DNA from: CAYVOV01 sp964453525
GTDB taxonomy: Bacteria > Chloroflexota > Dehalococcoidia > Dehalococcoidales > UBA2162
DNA: 64,000 nucleotides
NCBI GenBank assembly: GCA_964453525.1
Contig: CAYVOV010000002.1
Location: 158,824-222,823, forward strand
Direction: 5' to 3'
Shown here piece by piece: positions 1 to 7,868 of this stretch. How positions within the stretch are numbered: position 1 is the first letter of the stretch; the number at the start of each line of letters is the position of its first letter. The notes under the pieces were generated by a model. It worked only from the letters and a program-made list of their open reading frames with translations, was not told the origin of the DNA and did no database searches. A program made the position numbers and the translations under genes.

Positions 1-1191
1 GTGGTATCGCCGGGAGGAGTCGGCTTTGATATCAACTGCGGTGTCCGGGTACTGCGGACAAACCTTACCGAAGACGAGGTGAAGCCCCGGATTGGAAAAT
101 TAGTTGCTGAGCTTTATGACAGTGTCCCTTCTGGAGTCGGTTCTACAGGCAAGCTGAAAGTAAGCGGGAAGGAACTAGATGATGTTATAGTTCAGGGCAG
201 CCGGTGGGCTGTGGAAAAAGGATTCGGTGATGCCGCAGACATCGTGGTCACTGAAAACTCGGGCTGCATAAAAGGGGCCAATCCGGACAAGGTGAGCCAG
301 AAGGCAAAACAGCGGGGGATTCCGCAGCTCGGTACGCTGGGCTCCGGTAACCATTTCCTTGAGGTGGCGGTGGTGGATGAAATCTTCGATACCAACGCCG
401 CCAGGGTGATGGGCATAAGTGAAGCGGGACAGGTGCTGGTATATGTTCATACCGGCTCCCGCGGTTTCGGTCACCAGGTCTGCACCGATTACGTAGCCAT
501 GCTCGGACAGGCGGTAAAGAAGTACGGCATAAACCTCCCTGACCGTCAGCTGGCTTGCGCTCCGGTGCAGTCGCCCGAAGGTAAGGACTACCTTGCGGCG
601 ATGGCCGGCGCCGCCAACTACGCCTGGACGAACCGGCAGTGCATTACCCACTGGACACGCGAATCACTTGCCAAAGCCCTCGGCAAAAGCAGGAAAGATA
701 TTGGGCTGGAGCAGATTTACGATGTTGCCCACAACATTGCCAAGATAGAACAGCACACCGTCAGCGGTAAAAAAGAGTCTTTGTGTATCCACCGCAAGGG
801 AGCCACCAGGGCTTTCCCGGCCGGGCACCCTGATGTCCCCTCTGTTTACCGGGATATCGGCCAGCCGGTTATTATCCCTGGAGACATGGGACGCTGTTCC
901 TATATAGCCATTGGCACGGAGACGGCAATGAAAGAGACCTTCGGCTCTACCTGCCACGGTGCCGGCAGGGTGCAGAGTCGCTCCGCAGCCAAGCGCGGTC
1001 TGAGGGGTATCGATATTGCCCAGACACTGGCTGCCAGGGGGATTACCGTCAAGGCAAGGAGCATGGCTTCACTGGCTGAAGAAGCTTCGGAAGCCTACAA
1101 AGACGTTTCCGACGTGGTGAACGTGACACACATGGCGGGAATATCGCTCAAAGCCGTAAAGTCTTTACCTCTGGGTGTAATCAAGGGATAG
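1..1191 (+). CDS. rtcB: RNA-splicing ligase RtcB, 5'-truncated by the window edge
   Basis: RtcB joins RNA 2',3'-cyclic phosphate or 3'-phosphate ends to 5'-hydroxyl ends using GTP and Mn2+. The visible 396 residues begin inside the family signature SPGGVGFDINCGVR, so the N-terminal part of roughly 80 residues lies before base 1 and the GTG at base 1 is probably an internal Val codon. Metal-ligand segments are present: DINCG, GSGNHFLEV, HTGSRGFGHQ and HNIAKIEQH. The segment CHGAGR carries the histidine that is guanylylated in characterised RtcB. The ending THMAGISLKAVKSLPLGVIKG-type C-terminus is typical. No RtcA or archease is visible in the window. The gene converges on the DUF1847 gene with 21 bases between stops. 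Confidence 0.95.
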   Translation: MVSPGGVGFDINCGVRVLRTNLTEDEVKPRIGKLVAELYDSVPSGVGSTGKLKVSGKELDDVIVQGSRWAVEKGFGDAADIVVTENSGCIKGANPDKVSQKAKQRGIPQLGTLGSGNHFLEVAVVDEIFDTNAARVMGISEAGQVLVYVHTGSRGFGHQVCTDYVAMLGQAVKKYGINLPDRQLACAPVQSPEGKDYLAAMAGAANYAWTNRQCITHWTRESLAKALGKSRKDIGLEQIYDVAHNIAKIEQHTVSGKKESLCIHRKGATRAFPAGHPDVPSVYRDIGQPVIIPGDMGRCSYIAIGTETAMKETFGSTCHGAGRVQSRSAAKRGLRGIDIAQTLAARGITVKARSMASLAEEASEAYKDVSDVVNVTHMAGISLKAVKSLPLGVIKG

Positions 1192-1212
1192 CAGTTCCTT
1201 CCCGGTAACATT

Positions 1213-1938
1213 CTACTGAAAATTACTCTTCTCTGCGTCTTTGGCAGCGTCAGGCTGGCTCTCCTTGGCCAGCAGCCGGCGGTGATATGATTTCGACTGA
1301 TACAGGGCAAGCAGCGGGGCATGACCGAACAACCTGTCCTTGGCAGCAAGGACGGTACAGAACGCATCGCTGTGCTTTATAAACAGCGAATCATGCCCGA
1401 CACAGAGACACATCACCAGATTGAGCTCCGTCTTATAGCGGTTGAGGATTTCGGCCTGGGCAATTGGATTACACATCGCTTCAAAGCTTCCTGGATTTAC
1501 TTTTTCACTGTCATCCAGGCCCAGTTCCTCCTTTGGTATTGCCCCGCATTTACAGGCAACCGATACCACCTCAAATCCCCTGTTTTCCAGAACAGGCACC
1601 AGCAATGAAGCCTCGAACTGCACCCCACCACAGAAGCCCACACCCAGCCTTTTATAGCCCATCCGCCCGGCAAATTCCATTATCTCTTCCAACCTGCTTT
1701 TAACTGGCGACCTGCCTGCCGGCGAATGAGGCAGTCTCATATAACCCGAGCCCTCCTGTACCGACGCCTTCCTGGCAAATTCAAGTACCTCCGGGCTGAA
1801 ATATTTATCTTTAGCCTTATCTATAATCTCCGGTACAATCTTTATCGGGCAGTTATCAGGACCTTCCTGTCCGGCAGGACTATTGCACACCGGATGCGGA
1901 CACTTGCCGCAGTTCACCAGTATTTCATCATTCTTCAT
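1213..1938 (-). CDS. DUF1847 cysteine-rich protein, probably metal binding
   Basis: The 241-residue protein belongs to the DUF1847 family, whose function is not established. The N-terminus carries a Cys cluster (NCGKCPHPVC, later NCPIKI). The central part has further cysteines (GVGFCGGVQFE, ACKCGAIPKEE, MCNPIAQAE) and the well conserved block MCLCVGHDSLF followed by VLAAKDRLFGHAPL. The cysteine spacing suggests zinc or iron-sulfur binding, which is inference. No signal peptide or membrane segment is evident, so it is likely cytoplasmic. It stands alone, convergent with rtcB. Upstream is a long repeat-filled spacer. Family assignment is confident; function is not. Confidence 0.85.
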   Translation of the reverse strand: MKNDEILVNCGKCPHPVCNSPAGQEGPDNCPIKIVPEIIDKAKDKYFSPEVLEFARKASVQEGSGYMRLPHSPAGRSPVKSRLEEIMEFAGRMGYKRLGVGFCGGVQFEASLLVPVLENRGFEVVSVACKCGAIPKEELGLDDSEKVNPGSFEAMCNPIAQAEILNRYKTELNLVMCLCVGHDSLFIKHSDAFCTVLAAKDRLFGHAPLLALYQSKSYHRRLLAKESQPDAAKDAEKSNFQ

Positions 1939-2061
1939 TTAATCTGCTCTCCTCTCACCGATTTTACTTCCTCACCTGCTATTATAACTCCATAAAATGC
2001 GGAACGGAAATTTATGTGGTAATGTTCGGTTTTGGTGGAATAAAACGCTCTCCCCCTTAAT

Positions 2062-2119
2062 CCCCCTCTCAAACAGCTCCTTGATTTATAATAAGAATAT
2101 TCGCCAGTTTGAGAGGGGG
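2062..2119. repeat. Inverted repeat, 13-bp arms
   Basis: CCCCCTCTCAAAC at 2062-2074 is the exact reverse complement of the bases at 2107-2119, with a 32-base spacer. It lies in the 563-base spacer 1939-2501, which holds no convincing gene. A smaller C5/G5 hairpin occurs at about 2253-2275. Confidence 0.6.
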
Positions 2120-2277
2120 CAGGGGTGAGGTAAAAGAACGCCAACAAAAAATACAAATAGAACTAAACATATGGTATATTGTCATTGGCTATCCAGACGC
2201 AATTAGCAGCATTCTATAAAAAGGAATTTATCAGCCTCAGCTCAATGACCGGTCTCCCCCTTTTGTAAAGGGGGAGT

Positions 2278-2414
2278 CTTGCCCTAAAAGTCGTGTGTTC
2301 CTGTCACCCTGGAGCGTAGCGAAGGGTCTCAGGGAGGAGGGGATTACCTTGACTCCCCACCCTGAGATTCTTCGTCCGCCAGAGGCGGACTCCAGAATGA
2401 CTTTTAAGGCAAGG
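2278..2414. repeat. Dispersed repeat family A, copy 1 (MITE-like)
   Basis: The element is bounded by CTTGCCCTAAAAGTC (2278-2292) and GACTTTTAAGGCAAG (2399-2413), which are inverted copies with one mismatch. Internal text contains AAGGGTCTCAGGG and CCCTGAGATTCTTCGTC. Related copies occur at 55892-56052 (same orientation) and 58858-59018 (reverse). The TIR-like ends and absence of coding sequence suggest a non-autonomous repeat; mobility is inference. Confidence 0.65.
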
Positions 2415-2433
2415 CCTAAAGGGGGATTCTATT

Positions 2434-2476
2434 ATAAATCCCTCTCAGTCTCCCTTTACGAAAGGGAGAAGTTAAT
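2434..2476. repeat. Dispersed repeat family D (TATAAATCCCTCT)
   Basis: TATAAATCCCTCTCAGTCTC followed by a short hairpin CCCTTTACGAAAGGG. Similar text recurs near 34237-34275, 43598-43643, 56071-56145 and, reversed, near 7484-7500. It is an intergenic repeat with no coding content. Confidence 0.5.
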
Positions 2477-2501
2477 ATAATGATTCGAGTCGTGATTAAT
2501 T

Positions 2502-2993
2502 ATGATTCAGTTCGATGAAGGCAATCTACGGTTTGTCTACCGGGTGGTCGGGGTTGCCATTGACAACAACAGAGTCCTCGCCGAACAGGTAGAGGGACAG
2601 GACTTCTGGTTCCTCCCCGGGGGGCGAGGAGAACTCGGCGAGCCGGCCAGGGAAACCCTGAAACGGGAAATGCGGGAAGAGCTTAACACTGAAATACGGG
2701 TGGTCCGGCTGCTCTGGGTGGTGGAGAATTTCTTTACCGGGGATAGTCTTATGATGCAAAATAATCTTGATTATCATGAACTGGGGCTTTATTTCCTGAT
2801 GGAGTTCACCAGGGACTCCCCCATACCCGGGCTGGATGAGTTTGCGGCAGAAGATGATGGTTTCAAAATCACCTTCAAATGGCACAACCTCGACAAAATC
2901 GGCAGTACCATGATTTACCCATCATTCCTGCAGACCGGATTGCAAAAAATACCCGATAACACGGAACATATCTTTCACCGGGACACTATATGA
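2502..2993 (+). CDS. Nudix hydrolase
   Basis: Nudix enzymes hydrolyse nucleoside diphosphates linked to another moiety. The 163-residue protein has a full Nudix box from Gly41: G41-x5-E47-x7-R55-E56-x2-E59-E60, with Asn62 where Gly is usual. The N-terminal strand YRVVGVAIDNNRVLAEQ and the segment DFWFLPGGRGE are typical. The substrate cannot be told from sequence; a housecleaning or (di)nucleotide substrate is possible. There is no strong Shine-Dalgarno before ATG 2502. It precedes a VOC gene by 47 bases in the same direction, but the two need not be one unit since the VOC gene has its own good ribosome site. Confidence 0.88.
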   Translation: MIQFDEGNLRFVYRVVGVAIDNNRVLAEQVEGQDFWFLPGGRGELGEPARETLKREMREELNTEIRVVRLLWVVENFFTGDSLMMQNNLDYHELGLYFLMEFTRDSPIPGLDEFAAEDDGFKITFKWHNLDKIGSTMIYPSFLQTGLQKIPDNTEHIFHRDTI

Positions 2994-3040
2994 TGTATTA
3001 TTAATCAGGTAAATAATAAGAACGCAAAAAGGAGTAACGA

Positions 3041-3499
3041 ATGGGTGTAGAGAACTGGAAACTGTGGCACGTTGGACTATCTGTCAAGAGTATAGACGAA
3101 GCCGTCAAGTACTTTGAATCTCTCGGAGGGAAAGCTGCCGAGCGTCCGGCCATGGTGCTGGACAGCGCTAATTTCGAGAGCCTCAGGACCTACGACAGGA
3201 TGGACGCTCCACCGTGGAAAATTAAGATAAAGATGCTGGACCTGGGTCCGCTAACCTTTGAACTGACTGAGCCAGTCGAGGGAGACAACTACAACAAGAC
3301 ATTTATGGACGAGCACGGCGAGGGAGCAAACCACATCGCCTATCAGGTCGACGAGCTTGAGAAGGAGGTGGCTGAACTCGAAGCCAAAGGCGTCCCGGTT
3401 ATGTACCACGCCGAAGGCGCCTATGCCTATATGGACGCCCGGAAGGTCGGCGGACTGGTTATCGAGCTGAAGCAGACCGGCCCGCCTCCGTCAAGGTAG
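3041..3499 (+). CDS. VOC-fold protein, methylmalonyl-CoA epimerase/glyoxalase-like
   Basis: The 152-residue protein has two beta-alpha-beta-beta-beta modules of the vicinal oxygen chelate fold. Likely metal ligands are His10 (LWHVGLSV), a His in GANHIAYQVDE and a late Glu in VIELKQ. The wording IAYQVDELEKEVAELEAKG resembles methylmalonyl-CoA epimerase and related lyases, but no mutase or carboxylase genes lie nearby, so the substrate remains open. A strong site AAGGAG lies before ATG 3041. Length is normal for a single-domain VOC enzyme. Family call is secure; specific activity is not. Confidence 0.8.
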   Translation: MGVENWKLWHVGLSVKSIDEAVKYFESLGGKAAERPAMVLDSANFESLRTYDRMDAPPWKIKIKMLDLGPLTFELTEPVEGDNYNKTFMDEHGEGANHIAYQVDELEKEVAELEAKGVPVMYHAEGAYAYMDARKVGGLVIELKQTGPPPSR

Positions 3500-3545
3500 C
3501 TGACACCGGTAAAACAGCCATTAATATTTTAATAGAAAGCTGTGT

Positions 3546-3706
3546 TTATGCCCGGCTCACTCTTGCCAGGAACGCTTTGACACGAGGCAGCACCAAGTCA
3601 CTGCGTGAAAATACCTGCCTATGGTTAAGTCCGGGCAATGTAAAGAAGGTGGCATCTGGCTCCTCCTCTCGGCCTCTTACCCGGAAATATACATCGTTCA
3701 CGCAGA
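3546..3706 (-). pseudogene. Decayed C-terminal fragment of an alpha/beta hydrolase
   Basis: On the minus strand one frame reads DATFFTLPGLNH, then SDLVLPRVKAFLARVSRA and a stop at 3546-3548. This resembles the usual alpha/beta hydrolase C-terminus, with the catalytic-His segment LPGLNH. The readable homology covers about 50 residues and has no start. It begins directly behind the stop of the complete hydrolase gene at 3707, in a different frame. It looks like the leftover of a second, deleted hydrolase gene. Whether a longer ancestor was fused to the upstream gene cannot be told. Confidence 0.55.
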
Positions 3707-4705
3707 CTAAGAACTGCCTGACTTGAAAATCCCTCTTTCTCTCGTCTCAGCCTCTGTCGGCAGGGTTCTCTCCCAATCAAGCAGAGTACGCACGTATAAT
3801 TCGGGGTCAAGCTGGTGCATCGGGTGCCCCATCTGAGGAAAGGAAATGAGAGTGAACGACTGACCGGCGCCCTTAACCAGTTTCTCAATCCGCTCCATCT
3901 GTTCATCGGAAACCGAGCCAAATAGCTTGCCGGTTGCTTCATCAATAAAAGACATATGACGGGTGAAGAGGACCGGGCACTTGATCTGCGATAGCATCCG
4001 GGCGTGGTTACACGAGGAACTAATCGTCCCGGTATAACAGGCTTTTGCCCATTCGGGATCGTATTCTTTTAATTGTTGTGATGGCTCGCTGCCGTCACCA
4101 AAGCGGGCCTGGAAAGCATCCGGAGTCATCATTTCTCGGCATGTATTAATCAGTTCTTCCCAGTCACCAACACACCACTGGTCACCCAGATATGTACTGA
4201 ATAACGGGAACATCATGCCGGGGACAGTCTGTCGTATTGATGGTCCGACCTCCGGAGTCAACTCACAAGAAAATAGCGGAGGGTCTTCGTAATAAGCGCC
4301 TCTAACCATTCCGGGCGGAGCGTATGTCGAAAGCCAGGCAGAAAGGACTCCGCCTGAAGACAATCCGCAGACCACAACCGGTCTGGTAATGACAAAAGAG
4401 ATAAACCTTACCAGGTCGTTGCCCATATTATCGAACGTATAACGTCCGGGAGTACGGCTCGACCGACCCTGCCCGCGTAAATCAACTGAGTATACCTGAA
4501 ATTGTTCGGAAAGCAATCCCATTGCCTGCTCATAACCCCACCATGATTCGGTCTGCGCGGGAATAAGCAGGACTGCCGGTTTGTCCGGAGGACCAGCCAC
4601 GGCGTAATTCATCAGTATTTCGCCGGTATCAAACTGGTGCTCGGCATATTTGTGCGTTGCATAAGTGACATCGGGATTTTCCGGGCCATACTTCATTTTT
4701 GGCAT
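3707..4705 (-). CDS. Alpha/beta hydrolase
   Basis: This is a 332-residue serine hydrolase-fold protein. It has the oxyanion-region strand PAVLLIPAQTESWWGYE, the block YSVDLRGQGRSSRTPGRY, the nucleophile elbow GLSSGG (GxSxG) and a late His in QMGHPMHQLDPE. The C-terminal helix LLDWERTLP closes the fold. The substrate is unknown. The start ATG at 4705 has a clear AAAGGAGG site. It is the last gene of a leftward set with a cupin and a second hydrolase upstream, about 115 bases from the cupin. The set suggests a small catabolic or detoxification unit, which is inference. Confidence 0.85.
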   Translation of the reverse strand: MPKMKYGPENPDVTYATHKYAEHQFDTGEILMNYAVAGPPDKPAVLLIPAQTESWWGYEQAMGLLSEQFQVYSVDLRGQGRSSRTPGRYTFDNMGNDLVRFISFVITRPVVVCGLSSGGVLSAWLSTYAPPGMVRGAYYEDPPLFSCELTPEVGPSIRQTVPGMMFPLFSTYLGDQWCVGDWEELINTCREMMTPDAFQARFGDGSEPSQQLKEYDPEWAKACYTGTISSSCNHARMLSQIKCPVLFTRHMSFIDEATGKLFGSVSDEQMERIEKLVKGAGQSFTLISFPQMGHPMHQLDPELYVRTLLDWERTLPTEAETRERGIFKSGSS

Positions 4706-4820
4706 AATTCTTCCTCCTTTAATGCCAGTAATGAGTGGGCTGAATACTTCATATAATATCCGCCATTATACCGGATTAAATTCGATTTGTATTATGCACT
4801 ATTCAGGCGCTACTAATACA

Positions 4821-5417
4821 TCACTCGGATAGTATTTCCCGGTCTTTCTCACTGCGCCAGCGGAGGTAATCGGCATGGGTCTTGGTAATCTGGTATTTCT
4901 CCCCACCCAGCGTAAACTCAGCTATCTCGTCCAGATATCTGTAATTGGCGTATTTCGGGTCATCGCTGAACTTGACGTGGGCATACTTGGGCGTGTTCCC
5001 GGTGGTGATGAACATGAAGGGCCTGTCTACCCGGCGAATGTAAAAGGGGCAGTGGTAGACCCCCCTGGGGACAAACATGGCGCAGGTCTTTGTGATGATA
5101 TGCTTTTCATCCTCCAGCCAGAACTCGACCTCTCCGCCCAGGTCAAACGGGTCATCCGGGTCCATTCCCAGAAACATCAGGTACTCGTCGAAATTGTGGT
5201 AGTGAGGTCTGCCTCCGCCTTCAGCATCTCCTGAAGCCGGCCGCAATACTATATTGGTCTCCAGATAGGGGATTCCTTTTACCTTCCCCTCCAGCTCACC
5301 CGATATATACAGTGTATTCTGCCAGGGGAACTCGCTTTCCTTGTTTCGTGTCTGGGGGTGCAACGGGTTGGGTGGTGTTTCCGTGATGAAATATTTGCCA
5401 TACTTGTTCTCTGCCAT
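4821..5417 (-). CDS. Cupin-domain protein
   Basis: The 198-residue protein holds a cupin barrel with motif 1-like HYHNFDEYLMFLG (about residues 76-88) and motif 2-like FVPRGVYHCPFYI. His, His, Glu and a later His can bind a metal as in cupin dioxygenases and isomerases. No signal peptide is seen. It lies 6 bases downstream of the alpha/beta hydrolase stop and has an AAAGGAGTG ribosome site, so it is surely co-transcribed with that gene. It may catalyse an oxygenase or isomerase step, or be a sensor; the sequence does not decide. Confidence 0.82.
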   Translation of the reverse strand: MAENKYGKYFITETPPNPLHPQTRNKESEFPWQNTLYISGELEGKVKGIPYLETNIVLRPASGDAEGGGRPHYHNFDEYLMFLGMDPDDPFDLGGEVEFWLEDEKHIITKTCAMFVPRGVYHCPFYIRRVDRPFMFITTGNTPKYAHVKFSDDPKYANYRYLDEIAEFTLGGEKYQITKTHADYLRWRSEKDREILSE

Positions 5418-5423
5418 TTGTTT

Positions 5424-6239
5424 TCACACTCCTTTTTTTATTTTATGGCTATGCCGCCTTAAAAAATCCAGGAGAGTCCGGTCTGGTTCCTCTCCTGCCT
5501 CTATTAGTATATGCCCCGCGTTTTTAAATATAATCAGTTCAGCATTAGGTATCCGTGAAGCCAATATTTTAGCGTTTTCCACCGGTACGGCGCGGTCGGC
5601 TTCTCCATGAATTACCAGCGTGGGCGCCTTGATTTCCGGCAGGCGCTCGTAAATCGGGCCGGACGTCGCCTTCAGCTGACGCCTGACGCCGTGGGAAGGG
5701 GAGGGATGCTCCGCCTTGCGCTCAAATATCTCCTGTATAATGGCTGGATTTTCATTGGCAAATTCCCGGGTTATGAACAAGCGAGGATATTCTCTGGCTT
5801 TTACCTCCGGTGACATCTCTGGCATGGCGGTAAGCGTCTTGGTAAACTCGGCATCCGGCATGACCGCATACGGTTCTTCGCAACGAGTAGACGTTAAGAT
5901 GAGACTTGTTACACGTTCTGGATAACGTAAAGCAAACATCAGGGCTACGCCACCACCTAAAGATGTTCCTTGGATATGTGCGACATCGATTCCGATGGCA
6001 TCCAGTAATCCGGCCAAATCGTCAGCGAGCATTTCCATAGTGTAGGGAATATCAGGCGCGTCGCTCTGGCCGGCCCCTCTGTTATCGAAGAGAATTAGCT
6101 TACATTCGCTGGAGTACAACGGGATTAGCTTCGAATATTCCCCCGCGGTGTTGCCCCCACCGCCAATCATTACAAGTGGCTCTCCGTCACCATGCACCTC
6201 ATAATACATGTTGATGTCGCCCACTTTTACTTTAGGCAT
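5424..6239 (-). CDS. Alpha/beta hydrolase, 3-oxoadipate enol-lactonase-like
   Basis: This compact alpha/beta hydrolase has the HG region MIGGGGNTAGEY, the block LILFDNRGAGQSDAP, the nucleophile elbow GTSLGG, an Asp in VIHGEADRAVPVEN and the His in NAGHILIEAGEE. The overall pattern resembles 3-oxoadipate enol-lactonases and esterases, but no beta-ketoadipate genes are present. I chose ATG 6239 because AAGGAGGAG lies five bases before it. A longer in-frame ATG at 6278 overlaps the upstream stop but has no ribosome site. It is the second gene in a phosphotransferase-hydrolase-cupin-hydrolase order. Confidence 0.85.
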   Translation of the reverse strand: MPKVKVGDINMYYEVHGDGEPLVMIGGGGNTAGEYSKLIPLYSSECKLILFDNRGAGQSDAPDIPYTMEMLADDLAGLLDAIGIDVAHIQGTSLGGGVALMFALRYPERVTSLILTSTRCEEPYAVMPDAEFTKTLTAMPEMSPEVKAREYPRLFITREFANENPAIIQEIFERKAEHPSPSHGVRRQLKATSGPIYERLPEIKAPTLVIHGEADRAVPVENAKILASRIPNAELIIFKNAGHILIEAGEEPDRTLLDFLRRHSHKIKKGV

Positions 6240-6277
6240 TTTACTCCTCCTTAACACACACTCATTGTGTTCATGCA

Positions 6278-7375
6278 TCAGGGAAGTATGCTGGTTGCAT
6301 CATTATCGACGGTAGCCGAGAACCACCTGTTCAATACCAGAGCCGAGAGTTCAGCCTTTCTCGGATTACTGGTATCCAGACTGGCATAGGCCACCAGCGG
6401 ATTAGCCGTGAAATGCAGGAGGGCTTTCAGGTAATCCTCCTGGTATTCTTCAGAGGAGTAATTTGAGATTCCGTTGTCCAGCAGACGCTGGTAGTAAAGC
6501 TGTAACATTTCCTTCTCCACCTGCCGCCTGAAGTCAGTAGCCAGTGAAAAACCGAGCAGAAATGCTATATCATCAGCGCCACGCCCGACAGACGCCAGAC
6601 TCCAATCGAAGAGGATGAGTGGGTTCTCCGGCGTATTCCAGTCAAAGAACATGTTGTCCGGCCGCAAATCGGTGTGCCTGATGGTGAGGTTATTCTCCGA
6701 GGCAATCTCAACCAGCCACGGGAAATGCTCATATATCTTAAGACCGGCCTCCCATCCCCCTTCAGGTAGGATTCTCTTGAAATCCTCGCTTTCGGCGCAG
6801 GTATCCCAGCCTTTCCTGAAGAAATCGATTGTTGCGAATCTTCCTTTGCTCTGAGGTTTGGGCAACCAGGGAAAAGACTGAAGACCTTCGTTATCCCACC
6901 ACCGGATATGAAAATCGGCTATCTTCAGAACGACTGTCTTTGTCTGCTCGTAGTCCAGGCCTTTTAACCCGGGGTCGGCCGGTGTATAGCCTGAGCAGTC
7001 CTCCATCAGTAAGACATATCTCTTATTTTCGGAATCAATATCAGCGTAAATCAAGCCCGGTGTCCTGACCGGACTAATCGGCGCAACTTCAAGGTAGAAT
7101 TTTATCTCCCTTTCGTACAATCGGAGCGCCATGGCAATTGTACGGGAGGACTCATGGGAAGTAGGCAGTTTGGCTAACATCGTTTCCGGAAGGTCGGGAG
7201 ACTCCCGGCTGTATTCCAGCGTCAACCTTGCCATATCACTGAGGAAACCTTCACCGGTACCTACAGCCTCATGTTTTATGGAGACTATACTCTCGACTTT
7301 AAGATACCCGTTATCATGCAAAACCTCATCAAGCCAGCCGGCAGTGATATCTTTGGTCGTTTCCGGTAAGTCCAT
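6278..7375 (-). CDS. Aminoglycoside phosphotransferase/ecdysteroid kinase-like protein
   Basis: This 365-residue protein belongs to the APH/EcKinase (DUF1679) branch of the protein-kinase-like fold. Visible motifs are the catalytic loop HTDLRPDN and the metal-binding segment LFDWSLASVGRGADDIAFLL. The N-lobe contains AVGTGEGFLSDMARL and an LAKLPTS strand. Such enzymes phosphorylate small hydroxylated molecules with ATP; some relatives act on acyl-CoA-type or steroid substrates, and the substrate here is unknown. It heads the leftward group with two hydrolases and a cupin. A kinase with two hydrolases suggests handling of a small metabolite, an inference from context. Confidence 0.82.
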   Translation of the reverse strand: MDLPETTKDITAGWLDEVLHDNGYLKVESIVSIKHEAVGTGEGFLSDMARLTLEYSRESPDLPETMLAKLPTSHESSRTIAMALRLYEREIKFYLEVAPISPVRTPGLIYADIDSENKRYVLLMEDCSGYTPADPGLKGLDYEQTKTVVLKIADFHIRWWDNEGLQSFPWLPKPQSKGRFATIDFFRKGWDTCAESEDFKRILPEGGWEAGLKIYEHFPWLVEIASENNLTIRHTDLRPDNMFFDWNTPENPLILFDWSLASVGRGADDIAFLLGFSLATDFRRQVEKEMLQLYYQRLLDNGISNYSSEEYQEDYLKALLHFTANPLVAYASLDTSNPRKAELSALVLNRWFSATVDNDATSILP

Positions 7376-7868
7376 ATCTACCTCCTTAAATTAAACAGGG
7401 CAGCGTCAACCGCCACTGTTAGCGATTTCCGTTACCCTTTTTTCATCATATTCACCTCCAACTAAAAGGGAAGGTGGAAGATGGTGAGAGGGATTTATAG
7501 AACTGGGTAATAAATATAATGCGTTAAGACCTGAGTTTAGTCCATCGGTGAGTTTATGTCAATGTTTAATACGGGAGGCTGTTCAGGTCTATTCGATGAC
7601 GTCATTGCCTGCTATAAATTGTGAATTAGGTATGAGTATTACTTTAACCCCCTTCCCCCTTCCCCCTTACCAAGGGGAAGGGGGAAGGGGGAATATATCA
7701 GAAAGGGAGAGTGGCGCTAAAGCGCAACTCTCCCTTGAATTCCATGTATGCTGAATTTGAAGGAATCTATATTTATCCACTTAAGTTCTACAATGCATAC
7801 CCCCGTTTGTGTTTACATCAGAACATATTTTCCACACAGATAACTCCTAAAATCCAGCCGATTGTAGT
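7376..7868. other. 493-base repeat-rich spacer
   Basis: No gene is supported here. The spacer holds a reversed family D repeat (about 7440-7500), a purine/pyrimidine block of C5 and G5 runs at about 7651-7693, and a REP-like hairpin at 7703-7736. The remainder shows no coding signal. Confidence 0.6.
7703..7736. repeat. REP-like hairpin with GCGC-TAAA-GCGC core
   Basis: AAGGGAGAGT and ACTCTCCCTT pair around GGCGC-TAAA-GCGCA, with a single mismatch. The same core with different flanking arms is at 9772-9809, and with a TTCA loop at 62901-62936. A further copy begins at the end of the window. Confidence 0.6.

Noticed and set aside
2295..2480. 61-codon open frame
   Set aside because: It lies wholly in dispersed repeat A and D sequence, with composition of repeats and no ribosome site.
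3625..3945. 106-codon open frame on the minus strand
   Set aside because: It overlaps the alpha/beta hydrolase in another frame; the real residual signal here is the hydrolase fragment in yet another frame.
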